From the NCBI GenBank assembly GCA_023389155.1, contig JAEWEV010000021.1, positions 62,001 through 126,000 of the forward strand: a DNA stretch of 64,000 nucleotides, in the 5' to 3' direction. Source of the stretch: Pseudomonadota bacterium. GTDB lineage: Bacteria > Pseudomonadota > Gammaproteobacteria > Burkholderiales > Burkholderiaceae_B. The notes beneath the pieces were generated by a model. That model was not told the DNA's origin. It made no database searches and was given only the letters and a program-made list of their open reading frames with translations. A program made the translations under genes and the position numbers. Shown piece by piece: positions 9,088-17,117 of this stretch (the first letter of the stretch is position 1; every line of letters begins with the position of its first letter).

Positions 9088-9717
9088 GTGATCTCATCTT
9101 TTGCCATCTCTCGCCGCATCGCCGGCTTTGCATTGGGCGCCGTTCTTTCGCTCACCGCAATACAGGCTGCTCACGCAGCAGAATCTTCAACCAAAAAGGA
9201 AATATCCATGAGCCAACCACAGGTCAAACTGCAAACCAATCAGGGCGACATTGTCCTGGAACTGAACGCTGAAAAGGCGCCAGTTACTACCGAAAATTTT
9301 TTGAAATACGTCAATAATGGTTTTTTTGACAACCTGATCTTTCACCGTGTCATTAAAGGTTTCATGATTCAGGGCGGCGGTTTTGACGTAGACATGAAAC
9401 AGAAAGCAACGGAAGCCCCTATCAAGAATGAAGCAGACAACGGCCTGAAAAACGACAAGTACACGATTGCCATGGCGCGCACCAATGATCCGCAATCGGC
9501 AACGGCCCAGTTTTTCATCAACGCAAAAGACAATGACTTTCTGAATTTTTCCGCTCCCACAGCTCAGGGCTGGGGATATGCCGTTTTTGGTAAAGTGGTC
9601 GAAGGCCAGGACGTTGTCGACAAGATCGAAGGCGTGAAAACGGGTAATCGTGGTTTCCATCAGGACGTACCGGTGGAACCTGTCATCATTGAAAAAGCCA
9701 GCGTTGTCGGCAACTGA
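9088..9717 (+). CDS. ppiB: Cyclophilin-type peptidyl-prolyl isomerase with two in-frame starts (exported and cytoplasmic forms)
   Basis: The long form starts at GTG 9088 with AGGGA upstream and has a signal peptide (FALGAVLSLTAIQAAHA, cleavage after AHA). Forty codons in, an ATG at 9208 has AAGGA seven bases ahead and begins MSQPQVKLQTNQGDIVLEL, exactly where cytoplasmic PpiB proteins start. The body shows FHRVIKGFMIQGGGF, QSATAQFFINAKDN and WGYAVFGKVVEGQDVVDKI, with catalytic Arg and the Phe/Met/Gln pocket of cyclophilins. Both products would catalyse proline cis-trans isomerisation. The arrangement suggests two compartments served by one gene, or a deletion fusing a ppiA signal to ppiB. It is cotranscribed with the TPR gene and lpxH. 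Confidence 0.88.
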   Translation: MISSFAISRRIAGFALGAVLSLTAIQAAHAAESSTKKEISMSQPQVKLQTNQGDIVLELNAEKAPVTTENFLKYVNNGFFDNLIFHRVIKGFMIQGGGFDVDMKQKATEAPIKNEADNGLKNDKYTIAMARTNDPQSATAQFFINAKDNDFLNFSAPTAQGWGYAVFGKVVEGQDVVDKIEGVKTGNRGFHQDVPVEPVIIEKASVVGN

Positions 9718-10492
9718 TTACACACTGCCCGGAACCATCTGGGTAGCTTCGGATATTCATCTGGCGCGGCAGGTTCCTGAAACCTGTCGCGTTTTCTATG
9801 CATTCCTGGCCGAAGCTGCAGAACACGCGGATGCCTTGATTCTGGCCGGTGATATATTCGATGCGTGGGTCGGCGACGATGCCGTCCTGAACGCCCCCGA
9901 ACCCTGGCTACAGGAAGCGGTGAGCCACCTGACACGCACCGCAAAAGCCATTCCATTGTTCATAGGTCATGGCAACCGTGATTTCCTTATGGGCGGGGCG
10001 TTGGCAGATCGGCTTGGAGCCACCCTGCTTGCGGAATCCACGCTGTTTCATACTGATGCCGGTCTGGTTCACATCAGTCACGGCGACGAACTGTGTACGC
10101 ACGATACCGCGTTTCAGCGCTTTCGCAAGGTGTCTCGGCACCCACTGGGAAAGCGCCTGTTTCTGTCTCTTCCATTGAAACTGCGCCGAATGATCGCCCG
10201 GCGTGCACGCAAGACCAGCATGCATGCCCACGGCACCAAACCCATGTATCTGATGGACGTGGCTCACGAGTCAGTCGCGCAGGTGTTTCGTACTCACCCG
10301 GCCCTGATTCATATGGTTCACGGCCATACCCACAAACCCAAATGTCACCAGTTCGAAGAACTTGGTACCCGTCGCTGTCGCTGGGTGCTGCCCGACTGGG
10401 AATGGGATCATCCGCCCTTTCGCGGCGGCTATCTGTCCATCAGCGGGTCAGGCATTACCATGCACCACTATCGCGCGCCTGAGAGTAGCTGA
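9704..10492 (+). CDS. lpxH: UDP-2,3-diacylglucosamine diphosphatase
   Basis: A calcineurin-like metallophosphatase of lipid A synthesis. Metal-binding motifs are in order: WVASDIHL, LAGDIFDAWVGDD, GHGNRDFLMG, HISHGDELCTHD and MVHGHTHKP. The enzyme hydrolyses UDP-2,3-diacylglucosamine to lipid X and UMP at the inner membrane. No ATG lies in the first part of the frame; GTG 9650, TTG 9689 and TTG 9704 are possible. I prefer TTG 9704, which puts the family core LPGTIWVASD a few residues in and overlaps the cyclophilin stop by 14 bases. The start is uncertain but the function is not. Confidence 0.9.
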   Translation: MSATDYTLPGTIWVASDIHLARQVPETCRVFYAFLAEAAEHADALILAGDIFDAWVGDDAVLNAPEPWLQEAVSHLTRTAKAIPLFIGHGNRDFLMGGALADRLGATLLAESTLFHTDAGLVHISHGDELCTHDTAFQRFRKVSRHPLGKRLFLSLPLKLRRMIARRARKTSMHAHGTKPMYLMDVAHESVAQVFRTHPALIHMVHGHTHKPKCHQFEELGTRRCRWVLPDWEWDHPPFRGGYLSISGSGITMHHYRAPESS

Positions 10493-10555
10493 GTTTGAAG
10501 TTCTCGTAGTCCAGTGTCTGCGCAATTTACGTGAGGCCATCTTCCCAACCTTGAT

Positions 10556-11356
10556 CTAGCGCCCCTGAAAATGCGGCTTGCGCTTTTCCCTGAAGGCAAG
10601 GCTGCCTTCCCGGTAATCTTGGGTCATGCCCATTTCACGCTGTAATTCGATTTCCAGGTCCAGCTGACGTGGCAGGCTGTTGTCTGCACTCGCATAGAGT
10701 GCATGTTTTGTTGCCGCCAGGGCCCGTGTTGCACCGGTAACCAGTTGCGTATGAACGGTCTGCATCTCTGACTCCATCTCACCATCAGGAATGCATTTCC
10801 AGATCATTCCCCACTGCTCTGCCTGTTCTGCCGTCACGGGTTCCGCCAGCATGGCCGCGCCCATGGCCCGCTGGGTACCAATCAGGCGTGGCAGAAAATG
10901 CGTAGAACCGGCATCAGGAACCAGGCTGATTTTGGCGAAAGCCTGAATGAATTTCGCCGATTTAACGGCAAATACCAGATCGCAGGCCAGAGCCAGGCTC
11001 ATACCGGCACCAGCAGCCACGCCGTTGACGAAACAGACGATCGGAGCCGGCAACGCACGCATGCGCAGAATCAGTGGTTTGTAGTTTTTTTCCAGTGCTT
11101 CGCCCAGGTCCCGGAACTGGCCAGGCTCCAGGGGCTGGCGTTCACCCAAATCCTGTCCTGCGCAGAAACCGCGGCCGGCACCCGTAAGAATGACACCCCG
11201 CAAATCCGCACGCGATTCAAGAAAGTCCAGGGCATCGCGCAACTCATCATGCATCTGCTGGGTAAAGCTGTTGAGCCGCTCTGGCCTGTTCAGCTTGATG
11301 TATCCCACACAATCCCGATATTCAAACTCAATCGTTTCGTACTCTTTCCTGTCCAC
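10556..11356 (-). CDS. Enoyl-CoA hydratase/isomerase, PaaG-like
   Basis: A 266-residue crotonase-fold protein. The oxyanion-hole segments are TGAGRGFCAGQDL and FVNGVAAGAGMSLALACDL; FIQAFAKISLVPDAGSTHFLPRLIG carries the acidic residue (Asp of PDAG) used by PaaG-type 1,2-epoxyphenylacetyl-CoA isomerases in place of the usual glutamate pair. It may be PaaG or another isomerase/hydratase of CoA-ester degradation. The start is GTG at 11354-11356 preceded by AGGAGAG seven bases away; the frame extends 34 codons upstream without a ribosome site. No other paa gene is nearby, so the pathway is uncertain. Confidence 0.85.
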   Translation of the reverse strand: MDRKEYETIEFEYRDCVGYIKLNRPERLNSFTQQMHDELRDALDFLESRADLRGVILTGAGRGFCAGQDLGERQPLEPGQFRDLGEALEKNYKPLILRMRALPAPIVCFVNGVAAGAGMSLALACDLVFAVKSAKFIQAFAKISLVPDAGSTHFLPRLIGTQRAMGAAMLAEPVTAEQAEQWGMIWKCIPDGEMESEMQTVHTQLVTGATRALAATKHALYASADNSLPRQLDLEIELQREMGMTQDYREGSLAFREKRKPHFQGR

Positions 11357-11674
11357 TGCCGCTCTCTCCTGAAAATTCAATATTGGACTGCACCGACGGT
11401 CTTCGCCGGCATTCGCAAAGCGCTCATGATACTCAATCTGATGCGTGATCGCCTGCAAACGTTCAATACAACTGCAATGTGACTACATCTGGCTGCAAAT
11501 CACAATTCTGTATTCCGGAAGACCCCGTTCAGCTGCGCTTTATCGGAAGTGAAGACCAAGGGAAAACGTGGGTTAAGTGTGTCTGAAGCTATCCTTCGGG
11601 AAAAACAGATTGTCAAGCGGTCCGGCCGGAATCGATACTGTATGAATATGCCATTTTCGAAACAGGAATCACCC

Positions 11675-12073
11675 ATGACCGTCAGTAATCAGGCGCTGGA
11701 AACCGGCGCGGAAAAGTACTATCACACGCAGTTGCAAAAAGGCGTCTTCACAATACAACGGTGTAGCGACTGCGACAAAAGCCTTTTCTATCCACGCATG
11801 ATATGTCCGCACTGCGGAAGTGAAGATCTGCAATGGTATGAGCCATCAGGAAAAGGAACTGTCTACTCCACAACGGTCGTTCGCAACAAACCGGAAAAAG
11901 GCGGCAACCGCAACGTGGCACTCATTGATCTGGATGAAGGTCCTCGCATCATGAGCCGGATTGACGGCGTGGAACCGGAAGCGGTCCGGATCGGACTGCG
12001 GGTGTCGGCGCGCGTCATACAAAAAGAGGACACCGCTTTGCTGATCTTTATTGCCGAAGGAGAACAGGCATGA
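11675..12073 (+). CDS. Zinc-ribbon/OB-fold (DUF35) acyl-CoA-associated protein
   Basis: A 132-residue protein with a rubredoxin-like zinc ribbon: RCSDCDKSLFYPRMICPHCG gives two CxxC pairs. The rest is an OB-fold (GKGTVYSTTVVRNKP, NVALIDLDEGPRIMSRI). Such proteins partner thiolase-fold enzymes, for example in steroid side-chain retro-aldolases (Ltp2 with a DUF35 protein) and archaeal HMG-CoA synthase complexes. The start is ATG 11675 with AGGAA eight bases upstream; the longer frame from 11549 has no homologous extension. Its stop overlaps the thiolase start as ATGA, which strongly implies a stoichiometric complex with that neighbour. Confidence 0.85.
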   Translation: MTVSNQALETGAEKYYHTQLQKGVFTIQRCSDCDKSLFYPRMICPHCGSEDLQWYEPSGKGTVYSTTVVRNKPEKGGNRNVALIDLDEGPRIMSRIDGVEPEAVRIGLRVSARVIQKEDTALLIFIAEGEQA

Positions 12074-13242
12074 TTGATCAAAAACTCCGTGGGGCAACAG
12101 CAATAGTCGGTGTAGGGCATGCAGGGCTTGGCCTGGCTGAAGGTTACACCGAGATGGAAATTCTGGTCCAGGCGGCTTCCCGGGCGGTGCGCGACGCCGG
12201 CCTGAGTATGCGGGACATAGACGGTATTGCCACGGCCAGCGTGTCCTCTACGATGTGGGTCATGCCGGTCATCGAACACTTGGGAATCAAACCTACTTTC
12301 ATCGACAACACGATGGTAGGCGGATCCAGTTTTGTGGCTCATCTCATGCCGGCCATCCAGGCGCTGGTGTCGGGTCAGTGCAATGCGGTGCTGGTGTGTT
12401 ATGGCAGTACCCAGCGCAGTTCCACCGTCAACCGCGCAGCTATCGGCAACATGCGCAAAAGCATGGATCCGCAACCTTACGAAAATCCTTATGAGCCCCT
12501 GAGCCCGCTCAGTTCCTATGCACTGGCCGCTGCCCGGCACATGCACGAATATGGCACCACCCGGGAGCAGCTGGCCGAAGTCGCCGTGGCTGCCAGGCAA
12601 TGGGCCGGGCTCAATCCCGAGGCGACCATGCGCGAGCCGCTCACGATCCAGGAGGTGCTGGACGCGAGAATGGTCTCGGACCCGCTAACGGTACGTGACT
12701 GCTGCCTGGTCAGTGATGGCGCCGGTGCCTACGTGCTGGTACGGGCAGATCATGCCAAAACCCTTAGGCACAAGCCGGTTTATGTTCTGGGCAATTCAAC
12801 TGCCGTATGGAACCGACAGATCTCTTCCATGGACGATCTTACGGTTACCGCTGCCAGCCAGTCTGGGAAAATCGCATATGAAATGGCCGGAGTCAAAGCC
12901 TCCGACATTGATGTTGCCGAAGTTTACGATGCCTTCACCATCAATACCATCCTCTTCATGGAAGATCTGGGTTTCTGCAAAAAAGGCGAAGGAGGCGAAT
13001 TTGTCAGCAAAGGTGGCATCGCGCCAGGCGGACATTTTCCCGTCAATACCAACGGTGGGGGCCTATCCTGCGTTCATCCCGGCATGTATGGCATTTTCAT
13101 ACTCATCGAAGCGGTCAGGCAGTTGCGCGGGCAATGCGAAGCGCGCCAGATCGCTGATGCCGAACTCGCCCTTGTGCATGGAAATGGCGGCACCTTGTCC
13201 AGTCAGTCCACTGCCATTCTCGGCACCGAGGCCACGCTTTAA
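12070..13242 (+). CDS. Thiolase-fold enzyme lacking the usual nucleophilic cysteine (Ltp/SCP-x-like)
   Basis: A 390-residue thiolase-superfamily protein. The family core is present (AIVGVGHAGLGLAEGYTEME, VYDAFTINT, GGLSCVHPGMYG with His near residue 336). At the place where thiolases carry the acyl-accepting Cys in a CxSG/CATG motif, this protein reads NTMVGGSSF, with Met at about 82. The second catalytic Cys of the C-terminal CxGGG motif is replaced in VHGNGGTLSS. It is therefore unlikely to be a classical acetyl-CoA acetyltransferase and resembles the lipid-transfer/aldolase branch. Translation overlaps the DUF35 gene, and a CoA transferase follows. The reaction is not known. Confidence 0.82.
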   Translation: MIDQKLRGATAIVGVGHAGLGLAEGYTEMEILVQAASRAVRDAGLSMRDIDGIATASVSSTMWVMPVIEHLGIKPTFIDNTMVGGSSFVAHLMPAIQALVSGQCNAVLVCYGSTQRSSTVNRAAIGNMRKSMDPQPYENPYEPLSPLSSYALAAARHMHEYGTTREQLAEVAVAARQWAGLNPEATMREPLTIQEVLDARMVSDPLTVRDCCLVSDGAGAYVLVRADHAKTLRHKPVYVLGNSTAVWNRQISSMDDLTVTAASQSGKIAYEMAGVKASDIDVAEVYDAFTINTILFMEDLGFCKKGEGGEFVSKGGIAPGGHFPVNTNGGGLSCVHPGMYGIFILIEAVRQLRGQCEARQIADAELALVHGNGGTLSSQSTAILGTEATL

Positions 13243-13266
13243 CGAAGCGCAACAGGATTGATTGAC

Positions 13267-13941
13267 ATGATAAACAAAATACTTGAAACACATGAAGAGG
13301 CGTTAAGCCAGATTCCGGAGGGTGCCTCCATTATGGTGGGTGGCTTCGGCGACGCGGGCATTCCATTTGAAATTCTCGCCACGCTCAGGGACATGGGAAC
13401 ACGTAACCTGACAATCATCAGCAACAATGCGGGAACACGCGAGGTCGGCATTGCAGCGCTGATTAAAAATGGCCAGGTCAGAAAAATTATCTGCTCCCAT
13501 CCCCGCCCTCCTCAATCAGATATTTTTGCACAGGCATTTCGTGCAGGACAGATCGAACTGGAGTGCACGCCGCAAGGCACGCTGGCAGAACGCATGCGCG
13601 CAGCGGGCGCCGGGCTGGGTCCGTTTTTCACCCCGACCGGCTACGGTACGCGCGTATCAGAAAACAAGGAAGAACGCGTGGTCAATGGTGTAGGTTACGT
13701 GCTGGAAGAACCCCTGCATGCCGATTTTGCGCTTGTGCGTGCCCATATGGGCGATCGCTGGGGCAATCTGACATATCGCTGGGCTGCAAGAAATTTCAAT
13801 CCGGTCATGTGTACCGCGGCAAGGCACACGATTGCACAAGTAGACCAGGTCGTCGAACTCGGTTCGATCCATCCCGAACAGGTCATGACACCCGGCATTT
13901 TTGTAAAAACCGTTGTCCCAGCAGGAGCACGCCATGACTGA
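13267..13941 (+). CDS. 3-oxoacid CoA-transferase subunit A
   Basis: A 224-residue family I CoA transferase alpha subunit. GASIMVGGFGDAGIPFEIL is the CoA-binding glycine motif, and PTGYGTRVSENKEERVVNGVGYVLEEPLHADFALVRA is the classic alpha-subunit signature region. It transfers CoA between succinyl-CoA or acetyl-CoA and a carboxylic acid. The ATG at 13267 is preferred; an upstream TTG at 13258 lies too close to the AGGA site. The stop overlaps the start of subunit B, as usual for this pair. Substrates could be acetoacetate, 3-oxoadipate or a specialised acid of the neighbouring pathway. Confidence 0.9.
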   Translation: MINKILETHEEALSQIPEGASIMVGGFGDAGIPFEILATLRDMGTRNLTIISNNAGTREVGIAALIKNGQVRKIICSHPRPPQSDIFAQAFRAGQIELECTPQGTLAERMRAAGAGLGPFFTPTGYGTRVSENKEERVVNGVGYVLEEPLHADFALVRAHMGDRWGNLTYRWAARNFNPVMCTAARHTIAQVDQVVELGSIHPEQVMTPGIFVKTVVPAGARHD

Positions 13942-14641
13942 CTATACCCGACTCGACAGGGAACAGATTGCACAACTGGTCGCACTAAGCCTGCCAGATG
14001 GAGCATATGTCAACCTTGGTATCGGCATGCCAACATCAGTTGCGGACTATCTGCCATCGGACAGGGAAATTATTCTGCACAGCGAGAACGGTATCCTTGG
14101 TATGGGACGCAGCGCGATTGAAGACGAGATCGATACCGATATCATCAACGCCAGCCGCAAGCCTATTCTGCTGCTGCAGGGCGCCTCAATTACCGAGCAC
14201 ACCAATTCATTTGCCATGATGCGCGGCGGCCACCTGGACTATTCTATCCTCGGCGGGTTCCAGGTGGCGGAAAACGGCGACCTGGCCAACTGGATCACCG
14301 ATGCGCCAAACGCCATTGCCGCAATCGGCGGCGCAATGGACCTGGCGGTAGGTGCCAAACAGGTGCTGGTCATGATGGAACACACCACCAAGACCGGGGG
14401 TCCAAAGCTGCTGCGTCAATGCACCTATCCCCTGACCGGTACCGGTGTTGTCGATTTTGTGTATACCGATCTTGCCATCATCCAGGTGCGGGATGGACGT
14501 TTCGTCATTCGTGCCATGGTAGAGGGAATGACGCAGGCGCAATTGCAGGAGCTGAGCGATGCAACACTGCATATGGATAGCACCTGCCAGACCATCGGAA
14601 CAGACGATGCAGGGCAACCCTATCTTTATCCCGCAGACTAG
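13934..14641 (+). CDS. 3-oxoacid CoA-transferase subunit B
   Basis: A 235-residue beta subunit. The catalytic glutamate is in HSENGILGMG, which forms the glutamyl-CoA intermediate, and GGHLDYSILGGFQV is the second family block. YVNLGIGMP is the N-terminal strand motif. The ATG at 13934 has AGGAG six bases upstream and lies within the last codons of subunit A. With subunit A it forms an alpha2beta2 enzyme in the cytoplasm. Its place after the DUF35/thiolase pair suggests it activates or recycles a pathway intermediate; a Bug receptor follows 180 bases later. Confidence 0.9.
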   Translation: MTDYTRLDREQIAQLVALSLPDGAYVNLGIGMPTSVADYLPSDREIILHSENGILGMGRSAIEDEIDTDIINASRKPILLLQGASITEHTNSFAMMRGGHLDYSILGGFQVAENGDLANWITDAPNAIAAIGGAMDLAVGAKQVLVMMEHTTKTGGPKLLRQCTYPLTGTGVVDFVYTDLAIIQVRDGRFVIRAMVEGMTQAQLQELSDATLHMDSTCQTIGTDDAGQPYLYPAD

Positions 14642-14820
14642 CTGTTCATCGGAAATCTGCCACTGTCGCCTGTGCGCGCCGCGAAACGTTCAGGAGGCAG
14701 ACAGCAACCGGTTATCCCAACTGCACAGTGACACTTGAAGCAGCGGCGATACCGCAGGACAAGGTTTTACAAGGGCCCAACAGCGGCCATCACAACTGAA
14801 AAAAGAGAAAGGGAGACACG

Positions 14821-15807
14821 ATGACAATAGCATTAAAGAGACTGCGACACCGGTTCCTGCACACCACCGCTATACTGGCGGCAGGTCTGGTACTGGCAGG
14901 GCCCGCAAAGGCCTTCCCCGACAAACCGATTACGCTGCTGATTCCTTATCCACCAGGCGGCAGCGCAGATATGCTGGCCCGTCCGATAGCCGCGCAAATG
15001 CAGAAAAACACCGGACAGCCGGTCGTGCTCGAATACCGCCCCGGTGCCGGCGGCACGATTGCCACTGCACAACTTGCCCGAGCGAAACCTGATGGTTACA
15101 CCGTTTTGATGGTGCTTGCCGCTCATGCCATTAACCCAAGCATGTACAAATCACTACCCTACGATACGGAAAAGGATTTCGCACCCGTCTCGGTCCTGGC
15201 CACATTGCCCATGCTGGTCGCAGCGGCAAAACAGACACCCGCCAATACCATTCAGGAACTGATTGATTACGCCAGAGCGAATCCTGACCAACTGACCTTT
15301 GCCTCTGCCGGCAATGGCAATACGAGCCATCTGGCTGCTGAACTTTTTAAAAGCGCAACGCAGACCAAAATGGTACATGTACCCTATAAAGGCAGCGGTC
15401 CTGCCGTGGTCGCCATGCTCTCGGGTGAAGTTTCACTCATGTTCGACAGCATTTCGACTTCACTGCCCCACGTCAAAGCTGGCAAGCTCAAAGGCATCGC
15501 CGTTACAGGAAAGAATCGCTCGGCTGTTCTGCCCGACGTGCCTACGGTTGCGGAATCGGGCGTGCCAGACTTTGAAGTCAACGGATGGTACGGCATTCTC
15601 GCGCCTGCCGGTACGCCCAAAGCGGTTGTCACAGATTTGAACAAGGCATTCAATGATGCAGCCACTACTCCGGCGATCAAAGCGCAGCTGACTGAATACG
15701 GCTACGAAATTGAAGGCTCAACGCCTGAACAGTTCTCTCAGCTCATTACAACTGAAATCAAAAAATGGAAGGCGGCGGTAGATCAGTCCGGCGCCCGCGT
15801 GGAGTAA
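14821..15807 (+). CDS. Bug-family solute receptor (tripartite tricarboxylate type)
   Basis: A 328-residue periplasmic binding protein. The signal peptide ends LAGPAKAFP. The mature protein starts DKPITLLIPYPPGGSADMLAR, the typical Bug N-terminal strand and glycine loop. PGAGGTIATAQLARAKPDGYTVL and FASAGNGNTSHLAAELFK are the two ligand-binding loops. These proteins bind carboxylates or amino-acid-like ligands for TctAB-type transporters or sensors. A GGGAG site precedes the ATG. No membrane components lie nearby, so partners must be elsewhere. The ligand is unknown but probably relates to the adjacent CoA-ester pathway. Confidence 0.9.
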   Translation: MTIALKRLRHRFLHTTAILAAGLVLAGPAKAFPDKPITLLIPYPPGGSADMLARPIAAQMQKNTGQPVVLEYRPGAGGTIATAQLARAKPDGYTVLMVLAAHAINPSMYKSLPYDTEKDFAPVSVLATLPMLVAAAKQTPANTIQELIDYARANPDQLTFASAGNGNTSHLAAELFKSATQTKMVHVPYKGSGPAVVAMLSGEVSLMFDSISTSLPHVKAGKLKGIAVTGKNRSAVLPDVPTVAESGVPDFEVNGWYGILAPAGTPKAVVTDLNKAFNDAATTPAIKAQLTEYGYEIEGSTPEQFSQLITTEIKKWKAAVDQSGARVE

Positions 15808-15890
15808 ACACCGGCAATCCTGGCGACAAGGCTAAGCACAACTGAGGCCAATCTGTCGCCCGGCTTCTTAACAGACAATTGGAGAATCCT

Positions 15891-16865
15891 ATGTCAAAGC
15901 CGCAATGCGTTCTTGGTACCCTGCTGATGTTGCTGGCTCCCGGCATCAGTGCAGCATCCGACACCTGGCCTGACAAGCCAGTCAAACTGGTTGTTGGCTA
16001 TGCTGCTGGCGGTCCGGTGGATACCGCAGCAAGGCAGTTCGCCAAGTTTTTTGGTGACCAAATCGGACAGACTGTTGTGGTTGAAAACAGAACCGGCGCC
16101 AGCGGCATTATTGCAGCTGAGAGCGTGGCAAGATCCGCACCGGACGGCAGTGTACTGTATTTTCTGGCCAGTCCTACGCTGACCATTACGCCGCATATCC
16201 AGAAAGGCGTGCAGATTGATAAGGACAAGGACTTTCGTTACTTGGGCAATCTGGTCGAATATACCAACGTACTGGTCGTCAATAACAATCTGCCGGTAAA
16301 GTCGATACAGGAACTCGTCGACTACGCCAAAACCAATCCAGGTACGCTGTCCTTCGGTTCTGCCGGAGTAGGTTCCTCCAACCAGCTGTCTGCCGAATTG
16401 CTCAAGCAGCGAACAGGTACGCAGATGCTGCATGTTCCCTATCGCGGCAATGCACCCGCCATGATTGATGTGATCGGCGGAAAAACGTCCATGATGTTTG
16501 ACATTACGGGCACCGCCATCAATTACATCAAGAGTGGCAAGGTCAGGGCCCTGGCCGTCACATCGAAAACGCGTAATCGTGCCCTGCCCGATGTGCCATC
16601 CATGTCGGAAGCGGGAATCAGCGATTACGATGTGACGGGCTGGTATGGCATCGTGGCACCGGCAAAACTGAGTGATGCGACCGCGCGTAAAATAGAAGCC
16701 TCCCTTGCCGACGTGTCCAGCAAGCCGGATTACCAAGAACAGATGGAAAAGGCTGGGTATACGGTCTCGTTACGCAGCGGGGTCGAACTGAAGTCGCGGG
16801 TTGACAAGGAATACGCACTCTGGAAGCAAGTGACCGAAAAAGCCGGAATCAATACAGCCAATTAA
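15891..16865 (+). CDS. Bug-family solute receptor
   Basis: A 324-residue paralogue of the preceding gene. Signal peptide LLMLLAPGISAAS, then DKPVKLVVGYAAGGPVDTAARQ, followed by NRTGASGIIAAESVARSAPDG and FGSAGVGSSNQLSAELLK, the usual ligand loops. The start is ATG 15891 with GGAGAA just upstream; the frame begins earlier at a TTG that overlaps this site. It follows the first receptor by 83 bases, so one transcript probably carries both. The two receptors differ in their N-terminal ligand loop (PPGGSAD against AAGGPVD), suggesting different ligands. No transporter genes adjoin. Confidence 0.9.
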   Translation: MSKPQCVLGTLLMLLAPGISAASDTWPDKPVKLVVGYAAGGPVDTAARQFAKFFGDQIGQTVVVENRTGASGIIAAESVARSAPDGSVLYFLASPTLTITPHIQKGVQIDKDKDFRYLGNLVEYTNVLVVNNNLPVKSIQELVDYAKTNPGTLSFGSAGVGSSNQLSAELLKQRTGTQMLHVPYRGNAPAMIDVIGGKTSMMFDITGTAINYIKSGKVRALAVTSKTRNRALPDVPSMSEAGISDYDVTGWYGIVAPAKLSDATARKIEASLADVSSKPDYQEQMEKAGYTVSLRSGVELKSRVDKEYALWKQVTEKAGINTAN

Positions 16866-17060
16866 ACAATGCGATCTCCCTGCCCTGGTCCATCCTGCCT
16901 GCATGAGGCCGGGGGGCTTGCAGTATCGGCTGGCAATCATCAAGTTAACGCGCGGTGCAGATATGATATTCCATCTTTGTTCGCCGAGGCCTGCGGGTGC
17001 CTCATATATACGGTGCTAACAATGCAGCATGCATAGAGCAGCAGTCGCTTACCGAAAAAA

Positions 17061-17097
17061 GCGTTCAGATCCGCTTAAGGGACTGCGGTCTGAACGC
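17061..17097 (-). terminator. Hairpin terminator after the minus-strand Bug gene
   Basis: Arms GCGTTCAGATCCGC and GCGGTCTGAACGC pair with one bulge around a ten-base loop. Six A residues precede it on the plus strand, giving a T run on the minus strand, so it should stop transcription of the receptor gene ending at 17118. Confidence 0.7.
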
Positions 17098-17117
17098 TAC
17101 GCAAATAAGGCTGTTGT

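Noticed and set aside
15894..16736. A 280-codon minus-strand frame
   Set aside because: Antisense to a Bug receptor with clear signal peptide and ligand loops.
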